Positions 32,641 through 40,912 of a DNA stretch of 64,000 bases are shown one piece after another. Numbering within the stretch: position 1 is the stretch's first letter; each line of letters begins with the position of its first letter. The position numbers were made by a program, and so were the translations under genes. The DNA is taken from assembly GCA_017963805.1 (NCBI GenBank), contig JAGCTE010000048.1:1-64000 (forward strand). Direction: 5' to 3'. Below the pieces are notes generated by a model that was not told the DNA's origin, searched no databases, and saw only the letters and a program-made list of their open reading frames with translations. Source of the DNA: a bacterium (lineage in GTDB: Bacteria; Auribacterota; UBA3054).

Positions 32641-33337
32641 GGCGTTTTTCCTAACTCTCGCGGCTCTCTCTCTTTGCGCCGAAAGCTACTTTACGGTCGA
32701 TCTGCCCGAGAATTGGCAGAAGGTGCCTAATAGCAGCCTCTCCATCTACAATCACGCCGAGGACGCTCTGAAAAACGAAAAGGTCGGCACCTACAGCGCG
32801 GCGTACGAGCGCAAGGCGCTTTTGGATTTCACGCTGCCGTATATCTTGGTCGAGCAGGAGAAGCGCGCGCCCTACAGCGTAAGCGAACTGGAGAGCATGG
32901 CCGAGGAGATGCCCTCCATCATAAGGCAGGCTTACCTTCCTCTGCACCGCGCCGGCAAATTCGGGGAAGTGAAGGTCATGCCCGGGATCTACGACCGCGA
33001 GCGCAACATGGTCTTCACCTACTACGAGATGGTCCGCGCCAAGCCGAGGGAGGAGATGTTCGCCTTCACGGCCTGCTTTCCGAGCAGAATAGGCCTTGTC
33101 AAACTGCACGGCTTCGGCAAAAGGTCCGACTACGAGAAAAGCATGGCGGAGATGGAGCAGATCCTCAACTCCTTCACTTTCGGAAGCAATTACTTTTACA
33201 CACCACCCCTTAGGAGCTCGAAAAAGCTCAAAGCCCTGCCGGCAGTTTGCATCGGCGCCTTCGTGCTGCTCTACGCCCTGCGCTTTATCGGCAGGCGCCA
33301 GTCGGGAGGAAGGGAGCCTTTTTCAAAAAAAGCATGA
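32633..33337 (+). CDS. Exported protein with C-terminal membrane anchor, unknown
   Basis: A 234-residue protein with a short signal peptide (residues 1-17), a globular outer domain (about 18-185) and a C-terminal membrane helix (about 205-222) followed by a basic tail. The domain starts YFTVDLPENWQKVP, a pattern seen in periplasmic PsbP-like/DUF proteins in which a mature chain begins with F...LP..W..., and a late segment is FTACFPSRIGLVKLHG. The function is unknown. It overlaps both neighbours by a few bases. Confidence 0.6.
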   Translation: MNKAFFLTLAALSLCAESYFTVDLPENWQKVPNSSLSIYNHAEDALKNEKVGTYSAAYERKALLDFTLPYILVEQEKRAPYSVSELESMAEEMPSIIRQAYLPLHRAGKFGEVKVMPGIYDRERNMVFTYYEMVRAKPREEMFAFTACFPSRIGLVKLHGFGKRSDYEKSMAEMEQILNSFTFGSNYFYTPPLRSSKKLKALPAVCIGAFVLLYALRFIGRRQSGGREPFSKKA

Positions 33338-34422
33338 ATATGAAAAAATTATTGTTGTTTGCGGCTTCGCTGCTGATCCTTTGCGCCTGCTCAAAGCGGG
33401 ACACGAAAACTCCCGCCTGGCAGGATATGCCAAAGGCCAAATCCTTTAGCGGCGCCCTAGGCGACGGCGTCCTGGAGCTTCCCGGAACGAACCGCTGCCT
33501 GCTCATGGAAAAGAAACTTGCGCTGCCAAAATACGCCGCCTTCTACAGCGAGCCGGGTCAGGATCCGAAAAGCATAGTTCCCATCATCATCGCGATAGGG
33601 GAGAAGCAGTATTTTTCCGGTTCGATGTACGCGGACACAAACAAAGTGGGAAGTTTCAAGGCGCCCTCTTTCTTTCTCGGCACCTGCGTCTCAAAGCACA
33701 ACTATTTCAGCCGTTCCGTCTTCGCGCCGATAAGGCTTCCCCGTGAAGTCGCCAACATCACCCTCTGGGGCAACCAGAGCGCCATCAGGGAAGCGAACGT
33801 AAGGCGCTGGAACGATATTTTGAGCTATCATGACGACGCCTACAGGGAGCGCATGGCCAAGGCGAACAGGACCAACAATCTGCAGACAGACGAGGTCTGG
33901 GACGACAATGTCGACCTCACCGTGAGGATCCGCTACATCCTGGAAGGCTACACTTACATGTTCTACAATTCCGGCAACACCGCCTTGACTCCGGGAGAAG
34001 TGAAGCCGATAGACGTCTTCAAAAAACTGACGGCGGAGATAGAAACGCGCGAAAATCCAACCAATAAAAATCTTCGCGACGTGATGCTTTATTTCTCGTA
34101 CAACGGCGGGCCGCGCTACTACATGTACAAGCGCGATTACGATCTGGAAGCCTGCTACTGGCGCCAGGCGGAGCACGTGACGCTTCAGAACGACCCTTCC
34201 AAGGTGAGCGTCAGCATGCTGCTTAAGCACAAGGGCGCCGTTATTGAAAGCCGCACTCTCCCTCTTTCGGATTTCGTCGCCAATTATTTCCCTTACGCCA
34301 CCTTCACGAACTGCGTCAGCAAAGTGACGATCGAGGAACCGCCGGAAGACACGATACTGAAGGTCGCCGTTGACGGCGGACCTTTTTACGGCATCATCGA
34401 AGCGGAAAAACAGATCAAGTGA
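33334..34422 (+). CDS. Lipoprotein, unknown, last gene of the Gld-like operon
   Basis: A 362-residue protein with a lipoprotein signal (LLILCACS, Cys18 or Cys20 region) and a beta-rich mature part. No known domain is recognised. The start overlaps the preceding stop by ATGA. The gene ends at 34422, directly against the stop codon of hom on the other strand, with no intergenic base. Confidence 0.7.
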   Translation: MNMKKLLLFAASLLILCACSKRDTKTPAWQDMPKAKSFSGALGDGVLELPGTNRCLLMEKKLALPKYAAFYSEPGQDPKSIVPIIIAIGEKQYFSGSMYADTNKVGSFKAPSFFLGTCVSKHNYFSRSVFAPIRLPREVANITLWGNQSAIREANVRRWNDILSYHDDAYRERMAKANRTNNLQTDEVWDDNVDLTVRIRYILEGYTYMFYNSGNTALTPGEVKPIDVFKKLTAEIETRENPTNKNLRDVMLYFSYNGGPRYYMYKRDYDLEACYWRQAEHVTLQNDPSKVSVSMLLKHKGAVIESRTLPLSDFVANYFPYATFTNCVSKVTIEEPPEDTILKVAVDGGPFYGIIEAEKQIK

Positions 34423-35724
34423 TCAGAATCCGGATTCCACTCTGAGCATCACGGTCCTGGACTGGATGCAGTCGAGCTTGTCGAGCTCAGAAATGGCGTC
34501 CTTTATCTTCGCCTCGTTCGTTTCCCTTGTCATGAACGTCACTATGGAATAAGGCTGGGCTTTGGCGAATTCGTGCAGAATGACGGAACTGATGCCGATA
34601 TCTCTTTCGGTCAGGACATTCGAGAGAGCCGCGATGACGCCCGGCTTGTCGTCCGTTTTCCAGCGCAGGTAGTAGCGCATCTCCATTTCGGGAGCGGGCA
34701 CGACTTCCGTTTCCTTGTCCAGCGCGAAAATGGGCAGCCTGCCTACCGAGCCGCTGTAAATGTTCCTGGCGACGTCTATTATGTCCGCGGTCACGGCGCT
34801 GCTCGTCGCGTCCATTCCGGCGCCTTCGCCGTAATAGAGGGTGCGGCCTATGGGGGTCCCGTTTATCTCAACAGCGTTGTAAGCGTCGGAGACTTTGGCC
34901 AGCATGCTTCCTTTGTCGATGAGCGTCGGGGCGACCATGCACTCCAGCTTGCCGTCGTTCATTTTCGCCCAGGCCAGGAGCTTTATGACGTAGCCGAGCT
35001 CGTAGGCGCAGCGGATGTCGGTCTGGTCCAGGTTGACGATGCCTTCCGTGCATATCGATTCGGGCCTGACCCAGGAGCCGAAGCAGTTGGCGCAGAGCAA
35101 AACCAGCTTGTGCAGGGAATCCTTGCCGATAAGGTCGAAGGTCGGGTCCGCTTCGGCATACCCGTTTTTCTGGGCCGCTTTGACGGCGTCGTCGAAAGCC
35201 ATGGAATCTTTGCCCATCCTGGTCAGAATGTAGTTGCAGGTTCCGTTGACTATGCCGCGCACGCTCTTTATCGTGTCCGCGGTCAGACCTTCGCGCACGG
35301 CTTTGATGACCGGGATCCCGCCGCAGACGGCGGCTTCGTAATAGAGGTCGACGCCGTTTTCCTTGGCAAGCGCGGCCAATCTCGGGCCGTATTCGGCCAA
35401 AAGAGCCTTGTTCGCCGTCACGACGTTCTTCTTGTTCTCGAGGGCTTTCGTTATGACCTGCAGCGCTATGCCGCAGCCGCCTATAAGCTCGACGACGATG
35501 TCGATCTCAGGGTCGTTTAAGATGTCGTCCGCGTTGGTGGTGAAAAGGTCGAGCGGGATCCTGTACGGGCGTTCCTTGTAGGGGTAGAGGTCCGCGATCT
35601 TCTTCAGCCTGAGCTCGCAGGGGAGATGGCGTTTCTGCGCGGTCCCGTTCACAAGGTTGTTGGCGACGCCGGTGCCGACGACGCCGCAGCCGATCAATCC
35701 TACGTTTATGCAGTTCTTAGTCAT
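34423..35724 (-). CDS. hom: Homoserine dehydrogenase with ACT domain
   Basis: Reduces aspartate semialdehyde to homoserine for threonine and methionine synthesis. The ~433-residue protein has an NAD(P) motif GLIGCGVVGTGVANNL, NVVTANKALLAEYG, the GIVNGTCNYILTRM segment and the catalytic Lys region, then a C-terminal ACT domain (DKPGVIAALSNVLTERDIGI) for feedback control. I use the ATG at 35724; a GTG six bases upstream, better spaced from AGGA, is an alternative start. It lies 15 bases after glnN. Confidence 0.95.
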   Translation of the reverse strand: MTKNCINVGLIGCGVVGTGVANNLVNGTAQKRHLPCELRLKKIADLYPYKERPYRIPLDLFTTNADDILNDPEIDIVVELIGGCGIALQVITKALENKKNVVTANKALLAEYGPRLAALAKENGVDLYYEAAVCGGIPVIKAVREGLTADTIKSVRGIVNGTCNYILTRMGKDSMAFDDAVKAAQKNGYAEADPTFDLIGKDSLHKLVLLCANCFGSWVRPESICTEGIVNLDQTDIRCAYELGYVIKLLAWAKMNDGKLECMVAPTLIDKGSMLAKVSDAYNAVEINGTPIGRTLYYGEGAGMDATSSAVTADIIDVARNIYSGSVGRLPIFALDKETEVVPAPEMEMRYYLRWKTDDKPGVIAALSNVLTERDIGISSVILHEFAKAQPYSIVTFMTRETNEAKIKDAISELDKLDCIQSRTVMLRVESGF

Positions 35725-35739
35725 GATCACTCGTTATTC

Positions 35740-37926
35740 CTAGTTTATGAAGAGAAGCTCGCGGTATTTGGGCAGCGGCCAGAGGTCGTTGTCGACCAGT
35801 TCCTCGAGCCTGTCTATGGGCTTCCTGACGACTTCTATCATATCGGCCACCTCGTGGTAGGCGAGGGCTTTTTCAAAGATGTCCTCGATGACGTTGGCTT
35901 TCTTGCGGGCTTCTATGAGCGCGTCGACGTCGGCGCGGATCTCGGCGATAAGGTTTGACACTTCCTTCGCCAGCTCGATCTCCGGTCCTGAAGTTGCGAG
36001 GTATTCTTCGGGGAAGATCTCCTTCGAGAGCGAAACGCTCTTAAGAAGCCTCGTCTTGTATTCAAGGGCGGCCGGGATGACGTGGTTCATTGCCATGCGG
36101 CCTATCACGCGCGCTTCGATCTGGACCTTCTTGACGTAGGTCTCCCATTTGACTTCGTTGCGGGCGATAAGCTCTTTCACGGTATAGACGCCCGTCCTGC
36201 GGAACATCTCGACCGCTTCGTGCTCCGTGAAAGCCGTGAACATTCTGGGGACGCAGCTTTCGGTGTCCAAGCCGCGCTTTTCCGCTTCCTTTTTCCATTC
36301 CTCGGTGTAGCCGTTGCCGTCGAAGCAGATCGTGTCAAGGGCCTCTTTGATCATGGGTTTCAGAAGATCCATGATGGCGATCCGCAAGTCCTTCCCGGAA
36401 GAAAGATCCTTGCTGAGCGAGGCGTAGAAGCTTGTGAGCTGGTCCGCGACCGCGGCGTTCAGAGTCGTCAGCGCGCCGGCGCAGTTGGCGGAAGAGCCGA
36501 CGGCCCGGAACTCGAACCTGTTGCCGGTGAAGGCGAACGGGCTGGTCCTGTTGCGGTCGGTGTTGTCGATAAGTATCTCGGGGATCTCCACGAGCCCGAT
36601 CTTTTTCCCGTGCTTGCCCATGATCTCTATGGGCGTGTCGGAGGGAACTTCCAGGATCTTTTTCAAAACGCTCGTCATGGCTTGGCCAAGGAACACCGAA
36701 ATAATGGCCGGAGGAGCCTCGCTTGCCCCCAGTCTGTGCGCGTTGGTGGAAGACGCTATGCTTGCCTTCAAAAGGCCGTTGTAGCGCTTCACGGCAATTA
36801 GAGTGTTGACGAGGAAGGTCAGGAACTGCAGGTTGCCCGCGGCGTCTTTGCCGGGCGCGAAAAGGGGAACGCCCGTGTCGGTGCCAAGGGACCAGTTGTT
36901 GTGCTTTCCGCTGCCGTTGATGCCGGCGAAAGGCTTCTCGTGCAAAAGAACTACGAAGCCGTGCTTCCTGGCCACGTGGTTCATAAGGTTCATGACCTGC
37001 TGGTTCTGGTCGTTGCTAAGGTTCATCTCGCCGTATATGGGCGCGATCTCGTACTGGTTGGGCGCGACCTCGTTGTGCCTCGTCTTCAGGGGAATGCCGA
37101 GCTTGAAAGCCGCGATCTCCAGTTCGCGCATGAAATTCACGACCCTGGCGGGGATGAAGCCCATGTAGTGGTCGTCCAGCTGCTGGCTCTTGCTCGATTC
37201 GTGCCCCATAAGCGTCCTGCCGGCCAGCGTCAGGTCAGTCCTGGCGGCGTAGAGCTCCTCGTCCACAAGGAAGAACTCCTGCTCCCAGCCGAGGTAGGCT
37301 TTCACTTTTCTGACGTTCTTGTCGAAAAGCTCGCAGATGGGGAGCGCGGCTTCCGTCAGAGCCTTCAGGGATTTTTTCAGAGGCGTCTTGTAGTCCAAGG
37401 CCTCGCCGGTGTAGGCAAGGAAGACCGTGGGAATGCAGAGCGTGTCGCCCTGGATGAAAACGGGGGAGGTCGGATCCCAGGCAGTGTATCCTCTGGCTTC
37501 GAAGGTCGCCCTTATGCCGCCGTTGGGAAAGCTTGAGGCGTCCGGCTCCTGCTGGATCAATACCTTGCCGTCGAAAACTTCGATCATGCCGCCCTTGCCG
37601 TCGTACTCCAGAAAGGAGTCGTGCTTCTCGGCGGTGGAATCGGTGAGGGGCTGGAACCAGTGCGTCGTGTGGGTGGCGCCGTGCTCCAGAGCCCATTTCT
37701 TCATGCCTGAGGCGACTTCGTCCGCTATGGCAAGGCTCAGGGGTTTTCCGTTGTCTATGCAGTCGATCAAGGCTTCGTAAGTCTTGTGATCGAGGTATTC
37801 CTTCATCTTGGCGCGCGTGAAGGTCAGTTCTCCGAAGTATTCGGAGGGAAGTTTATCGGGGGTATCCACGGGGATGGGCTTCTTGTTGAAGGAGGCCCTG
37901 ACCGCTTTGAATCTAAGGTTGCTCAT
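35740..37926 (-). CDS. glnN: Glutamine synthetase type III
   Basis: ATP-dependent amidation of glutamate to glutamine. At 728 residues it matches type III enzymes (about 700-730) rather than types I or II. Visible features include the N-terminal FGELTFTRAKMKEYL region, the glutamate/ATP segment HNNWSLGTDTG and the type III signature NRTSPFAFTGNRFEFR. Type III enzymes are typical of Bacteroidetes, cyanobacteria and several PVC lineages. It is followed by hom and preceded at 30 bases by the DJ-1 gene on the same strand. Confidence 0.97.
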   Translation of the reverse strand: MSNLRFKAVRASFNKKPIPVDTPDKLPSEYFGELTFTRAKMKEYLDHKTYEALIDCIDNGKPLSLAIADEVASGMKKWALEHGATHTTHWFQPLTDSTAEKHDSFLEYDGKGGMIEVFDGKVLIQQEPDASSFPNGGIRATFEARGYTAWDPTSPVFIQGDTLCIPTVFLAYTGEALDYKTPLKKSLKALTEAALPICELFDKNVRKVKAYLGWEQEFFLVDEELYAARTDLTLAGRTLMGHESSKSQQLDDHYMGFIPARVVNFMRELEIAAFKLGIPLKTRHNEVAPNQYEIAPIYGEMNLSNDQNQQVMNLMNHVARKHGFVVLLHEKPFAGINGSGKHNNWSLGTDTGVPLFAPGKDAAGNLQFLTFLVNTLIAVKRYNGLLKASIASSTNAHRLGASEAPPAIISVFLGQAMTSVLKKILEVPSDTPIEIMGKHGKKIGLVEIPEILIDNTDRNRTSPFAFTGNRFEFRAVGSSANCAGALTTLNAAVADQLTSFYASLSKDLSSGKDLRIAIMDLLKPMIKEALDTICFDGNGYTEEWKKEAEKRGLDTESCVPRMFTAFTEHEAVEMFRRTGVYTVKELIARNEVKWETYVKKVQIEARVIGRMAMNHVIPAALEYKTRLLKSVSLSKEIFPEEYLATSGPEIELAKEVSNLIAEIRADVDALIEARKKANVIEDIFEKALAYHEVADMIEVVRKPIDRLEELVDNDLWPLPKYRELLFIN

Positions 37927-37956
37927 TTTTACAGGGGTATTGATTGCTAAAAAAAC

Positions 37957-38511
37957 TCAGTTGAACATCGTGTCGTTTTCGAGTTGCTGTCGCGCCGACT
38001 TGTCGTACAGAAATTCGACAAGCTTGAGCGCGAAAAGATAGGCCGCGCCGGGCCCTTTCCCGGTTATTATGTTCCTGTCGCAAACGACCGGCTCCTGCGT
38101 GCGCCACTTGGTTTTCGAATACCCTTCCTCGCAGGAGGGGTAGCAGGTAGCCTCATAGCCGTCAAGCACGCCTTTCTCGGAGAGGATGAAGGCCGGGGCC
38201 GCGCAGATGGCGGCGATCGCTTCGCCTTTTTCCGCGCGCTTTCTCAAGATTTTGTCGAGCGCCTCGCAGTCCCTCAGGTTGTAGGCTCCGGGGAGCCCGC
38301 CGGGCAGCACCACAAGGTCGAAAGGTTCGTTTTCGACTTCTTTTACCGCGCAGTCGCTCGCGACCGCAAGGCCGCGGGACATGGAAACGAGGCCGCCCTT
38401 TGGGGAGGCGAGCGTCACTTCCGCCCCGGCTCTTATGAGAAGGTCGTAAGCCGTCAAAGCCTCGATCTCTTCGCTGCCGTCGGCTATGGCTATAAGAACT
38501 TTTTTGGTCAT
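37957..38511 (-). CDS. DJ-1/PfpI family protein (YajL-like)
   Basis: A 184-residue protein of the DJ-1/ThiJ superfamily. It starts MTKKVLIAIADGSEEIEA with the conserved Glu near residue 15 and has the nucleophile elbow AAICAAPAFIL with Cys103, plus VVLPGGLPGAYNL. YajL-type members act as chaperone-like or repair proteins against oxidative and carbonyl damage. I place the start at 38511, where this family normally begins; the frame extends further upstream into the PfkB gene. One base separates it from the PfkB stop. Confidence 0.9.
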   Translation of the reverse strand: MTKKVLIAIADGSEEIEALTAYDLLIRAGAEVTLASPKGGLVSMSRGLAVASDCAVKEVENEPFDLVVLPGGLPGAYNLRDCEALDKILRKRAEKGEAIAAICAAPAFILSEKGVLDGYEATCYPSCEEGYSKTKWRTQEPVVCDRNIITGKGPGAAYLFALKLVEFLYDKSARQQLENDTMFN

Positions 38512-38512
38512 T

Positions 38513-39427
38513 TTATTTCGAGAGGAAGCGGAGCGCTTCGACGCGCTCCTCAATTTTTTCAAGCGTAAGGTGGCGGAAGGCGTCGATAGAGAAAGCGGTG
38601 ACAAGGAAGGAGCCCATGGCCGTCCCGTAGCGGACGGCTTCCGTAACGTTTTCGTCAGTCAGCCTTCCTTTCCTGGCGATGAAGCCCAGAACGCCGCCCG
38701 CGAACGAATCGCCGGCGCCCGTCGGGTCGATGACCCTTTCGGTCGGGAAGGCGGGGACGGCTTTCATGAAGCCGTTGCGCCCGAATACAAGAGAGCCGTG
38801 CTCGCCCTTCTTCAGCAAAAGATATTCCGGGGCGAAACGCTCCATGATCTTTTTGCCGGCCGCTATGAGGTTCTGGCAGTCCGTGAACATCTTCGCCTCG
38901 CCGTCGTTCATGACGATGACGTTGACTTTCTCGAAGACTTTCTCGAGCTCGTCCCTGGCGGAGTTGATGTAGAAGTTCATGGTGTCGCAGACTTTGTAGC
39001 TTTCCGGCATCTCTTCTATGACTTTCATCTGCAGGGAGGGGAGAATGTTCGCCAAAAAGAGCGTTTTCGCCTTCTTGTAATTTTCCGGGATCTTGGGCTC
39101 GAAAGTCGCGAAGACGTTCAGCATCGTGCAGTGCGTGTCGGCGGCGTTGACGTCGTTCAGGTACGAGCCGGACCAGCGGAAAGTTTTCGCGCCTTTTACG
39201 ACTTCCAACCCTTCGAGGTCGATGCCGTGCGCTCTTAAAAGCTCGGTGTGCTCTTTGGGGAAATCGTCGCCAACGACGCCGATCAACCCGACCTTGGCCT
39301 GGAAGGAGGCGCTCATGGAGAAATAGACGGCGGAGCCGCCCAGGCAGTTCTCATGCGTGCCGTAGTGCGTCGTGACGGTGTCGAGGGCCATGGAGCCCAC
39401 GGCGGTTATGTCGGGGATCATGCTCAT
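38513..39427 (-). CDS. PfkB-family carbohydrate/nucleoside kinase
   Basis: A 304-residue ribokinase-fold enzyme. The N-terminus has GSMALDTV and the GGSAVYFS glycine pair; the anion hole and catalytic Asp are in DPTGAGDSFAGGVLG. The substrate is not clear. The GSMALDTVTTHYG start with a short substrate-binding lid is typical of the PfkB subfamily that is common in PVC and Deltaproteobacteria and whose substrate is unproven. It overlaps the tolB stop by ATGA and the DJ-1 start follows within one base. Confidence 0.85.
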   Translation of the reverse strand: MSMIPDITAVGSMALDTVTTHYGTHENCLGGSAVYFSMSASFQAKVGLIGVVGDDFPKEHTELLRAHGIDLEGLEVVKGAKTFRWSGSYLNDVNAADTHCTMLNVFATFEPKIPENYKKAKTLFLANILPSLQMKVIEEMPESYKVCDTMNFYINSARDELEKVFEKVNVIVMNDGEAKMFTDCQNLIAAGKKIMERFAPEYLLLKKGEHGSLVFGRNGFMKAVPAFPTERVIDPTGAGDSFAGGVLGFIARKGRLTDENVTEAVRYGTAMGSFLVTAFSIDAFRHLTLEKIEERVEALRFLSK

Positions 39428-40677
39428 GGCTCAAGCGCGGGCGAGGTGTTGCTGCCGCCGGAGATCAGCGTGGTCTCTTTTCCGGTCTCGCTGTCCACGA
39501 TCATGATGGAGGAGCCGGCGCGGGTGAAGACGATGTGGCGGGAGTCGGCGGCCCAGCAGGGGAACTCGTCGTTGGAGGGATTGTTCGTAATGTTCTTGGA
39601 GTTTCCGCTCGCAAGGTCGCAGACGCAGACTTCGTAGTTGCCGCCGATCTGGGCGACGAAGGCGATCTTCTTGCCGTCGGGCGACCAGGCCGGGCTTGTG
39701 CAGTAGCGGGAGACGTTGCGGCAGATCCTGGTGCGGCCGCCGCCACTTGCGTTCATGATGTAGATCTGCGGGCTCTTGCCCTCGTCGCAGGAGAAGACGA
39801 TCTTATTGCTGTCCGGCGACCAGGAGGGGGAGGACTCGTTGTCGCGGCCCCTGGTCAGGCGCTTGTGCGAGCCGCCGTTCAGGGCGTAGGTGTAGAGTTC
39901 CGGGAAGCCGTCCTTGTCAAGGATGGCGGCCAGCTGCCTGCCGTCCGGGGAAACGCAGCCGGAGGTGTTCATGCCGGGCATGGCCAGAAGCTTCTGCGTC
40001 TTGCCGCTTGTCAGATCAAGCTTGTAGATGACGGCGTGGTTGGCGCGGTAGCTTGTGTAGAGGATGTTCTTGTGATCGGGGTACCAGTCCGGGAAGGTGT
40101 TGAGGTCGCTGCCGCTCGTAAGGTTCTTCCTGTCGCCGCCCAGAATGTCGCACATCACGATGTTCTTCGAGCGGCCGTAGCCCGAGGAGTAGAGCATCCT
40201 GGACTGGAAGAAGCCTTTCTCTTTGAGGACGTCCTGGACGATGTCGTTGGCGATGGCGTGGGCCACCCTGCGAGGGGAGACGGAGCCCATGTTGTAAGTC
40301 CTGCCCATGACGACGGCGCCGTTCGCGGTGTTGTAGAGCTTGAAGGTCAGAGTGGAGCCGGCAACTTCGCCCTTGCCGATCAGCGCGCAGCCCAGGTTGC
40401 GCCAGTTCGGAAAGTGGATGCCCTGGGCGTAGTCGGCGTTGTTGAGAGTCGTCGCGTCGCTAGAGGAGATGCGCGCCAGGGAAAAACCGCCGTGGAGGTT
40501 GAGGTCCTTCCTGACGACATCGGCAATGGAGACCGCGCCGCCCCTGAAGTCGCAGACGTAAATAGGGATGCCCTGGCGCTGCGCCGTTCCGCGCACCGTT
40601 CCGGGGTTGATGACGTCCTCCGCGAAAGCGGAAGACACTACTAAGAGCGAAAGAAGACAGAGAAGCGATTTTTTCAT
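39424..40677 (-). CDS. tolB: TolB-like periplasmic protein
   Basis: A 417-residue protein with a signal peptide (cut near SSAFAED). The N-terminal alpha/beta domain (about 30-165) and a C-terminal six-bladed beta propeller are seen. The propeller carries PD40/WD40-like repeats such as NTFPDWYPDHKNILYTS, SSPSWSPDSNKIVFSC and TSPAWSPDGKKIAFVA. TolB of the Tol-Pal system links the inner and outer envelope layers and helps keep the outer membrane tight. pal and tolQRA are not adjacent. The PfkB gene overlaps its stop. Confidence 0.93.
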   Translation of the reverse strand: MKKSLLCLLSLLVVSSAFAEDVINPGTVRGTAQRQGIPIYVCDFRGGAVSIADVVRKDLNLHGGFSLARISSSDATTLNNADYAQGIHFPNWRNLGCALIGKGEVAGSTLTFKLYNTANGAVVMGRTYNMGSVSPRRVAHAIANDIVQDVLKEKGFFQSRMLYSSGYGRSKNIVMCDILGGDRKNLTSGSDLNTFPDWYPDHKNILYTSYRANHAVIYKLDLTSGKTQKLLAMPGMNTSGCVSPDGRQLAAILDKDGFPELYTYALNGGSHKRLTRGRDNESSPSWSPDSNKIVFSCDEGKSPQIYIMNASGGGRTRICRNVSRYCTSPAWSPDGKKIAFVAQIGGNYEVCVCDLASGNSKNITNNPSNDEFPCWAADSRHIVFTRAGSSIMIVDSETGKETTLISGGSNTSPALEP

Positions 40678-40774
40678 GGCATTATCCCTATGTTAGTTTT
40701 AACCTTTATTTGTTTATTTTATCTTAAAGGGGGTTTTTATGCAATAAAAAGCCCCTTCGCCTTGAGCCCGCCAC

Positions 40775-40803
40775 TTGTTTTTTAGCCCTCGTTGTGGTAG
40801 CAT
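40775..40803 (+). promoter_or_regulatory. Promoter of tRNA-Pro
   Basis: TTGTTT (40775-40780), 17-base spacer, TAGCAT (40798-40803) preceded by TGG. Predicted transcription starts about 8 bases before the mature tRNA. Confidence 0.65.
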
Positions 40804-40817
40804 AAGGGGAAATGTGT

Positions 40818-40894
40818 CGGAGCGTAGCGCAGCCTGGTAGCGCACTTGACTGGGGGTCAAGTGGTCGCTGGTTCAAATCCAGTCGCTCCGACCA
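40818..40894 (+). tRNA. tRNA-Pro (anticodon GGG)
   Basis: Acceptor CGGAGCG/CGCTCCG, anticodon stem CTTGA/TCAAG with loop CTGGGGG giving GGG, T arm GGTTCAAATCC. The discriminator is A and CCA is encoded at 40892-40894. It sits 18 bases before the flippase ATG on the same strand. Confidence 0.95.
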
Positions 40895-40912
40895 TTTTTT
40901 TATTATCGGCGT

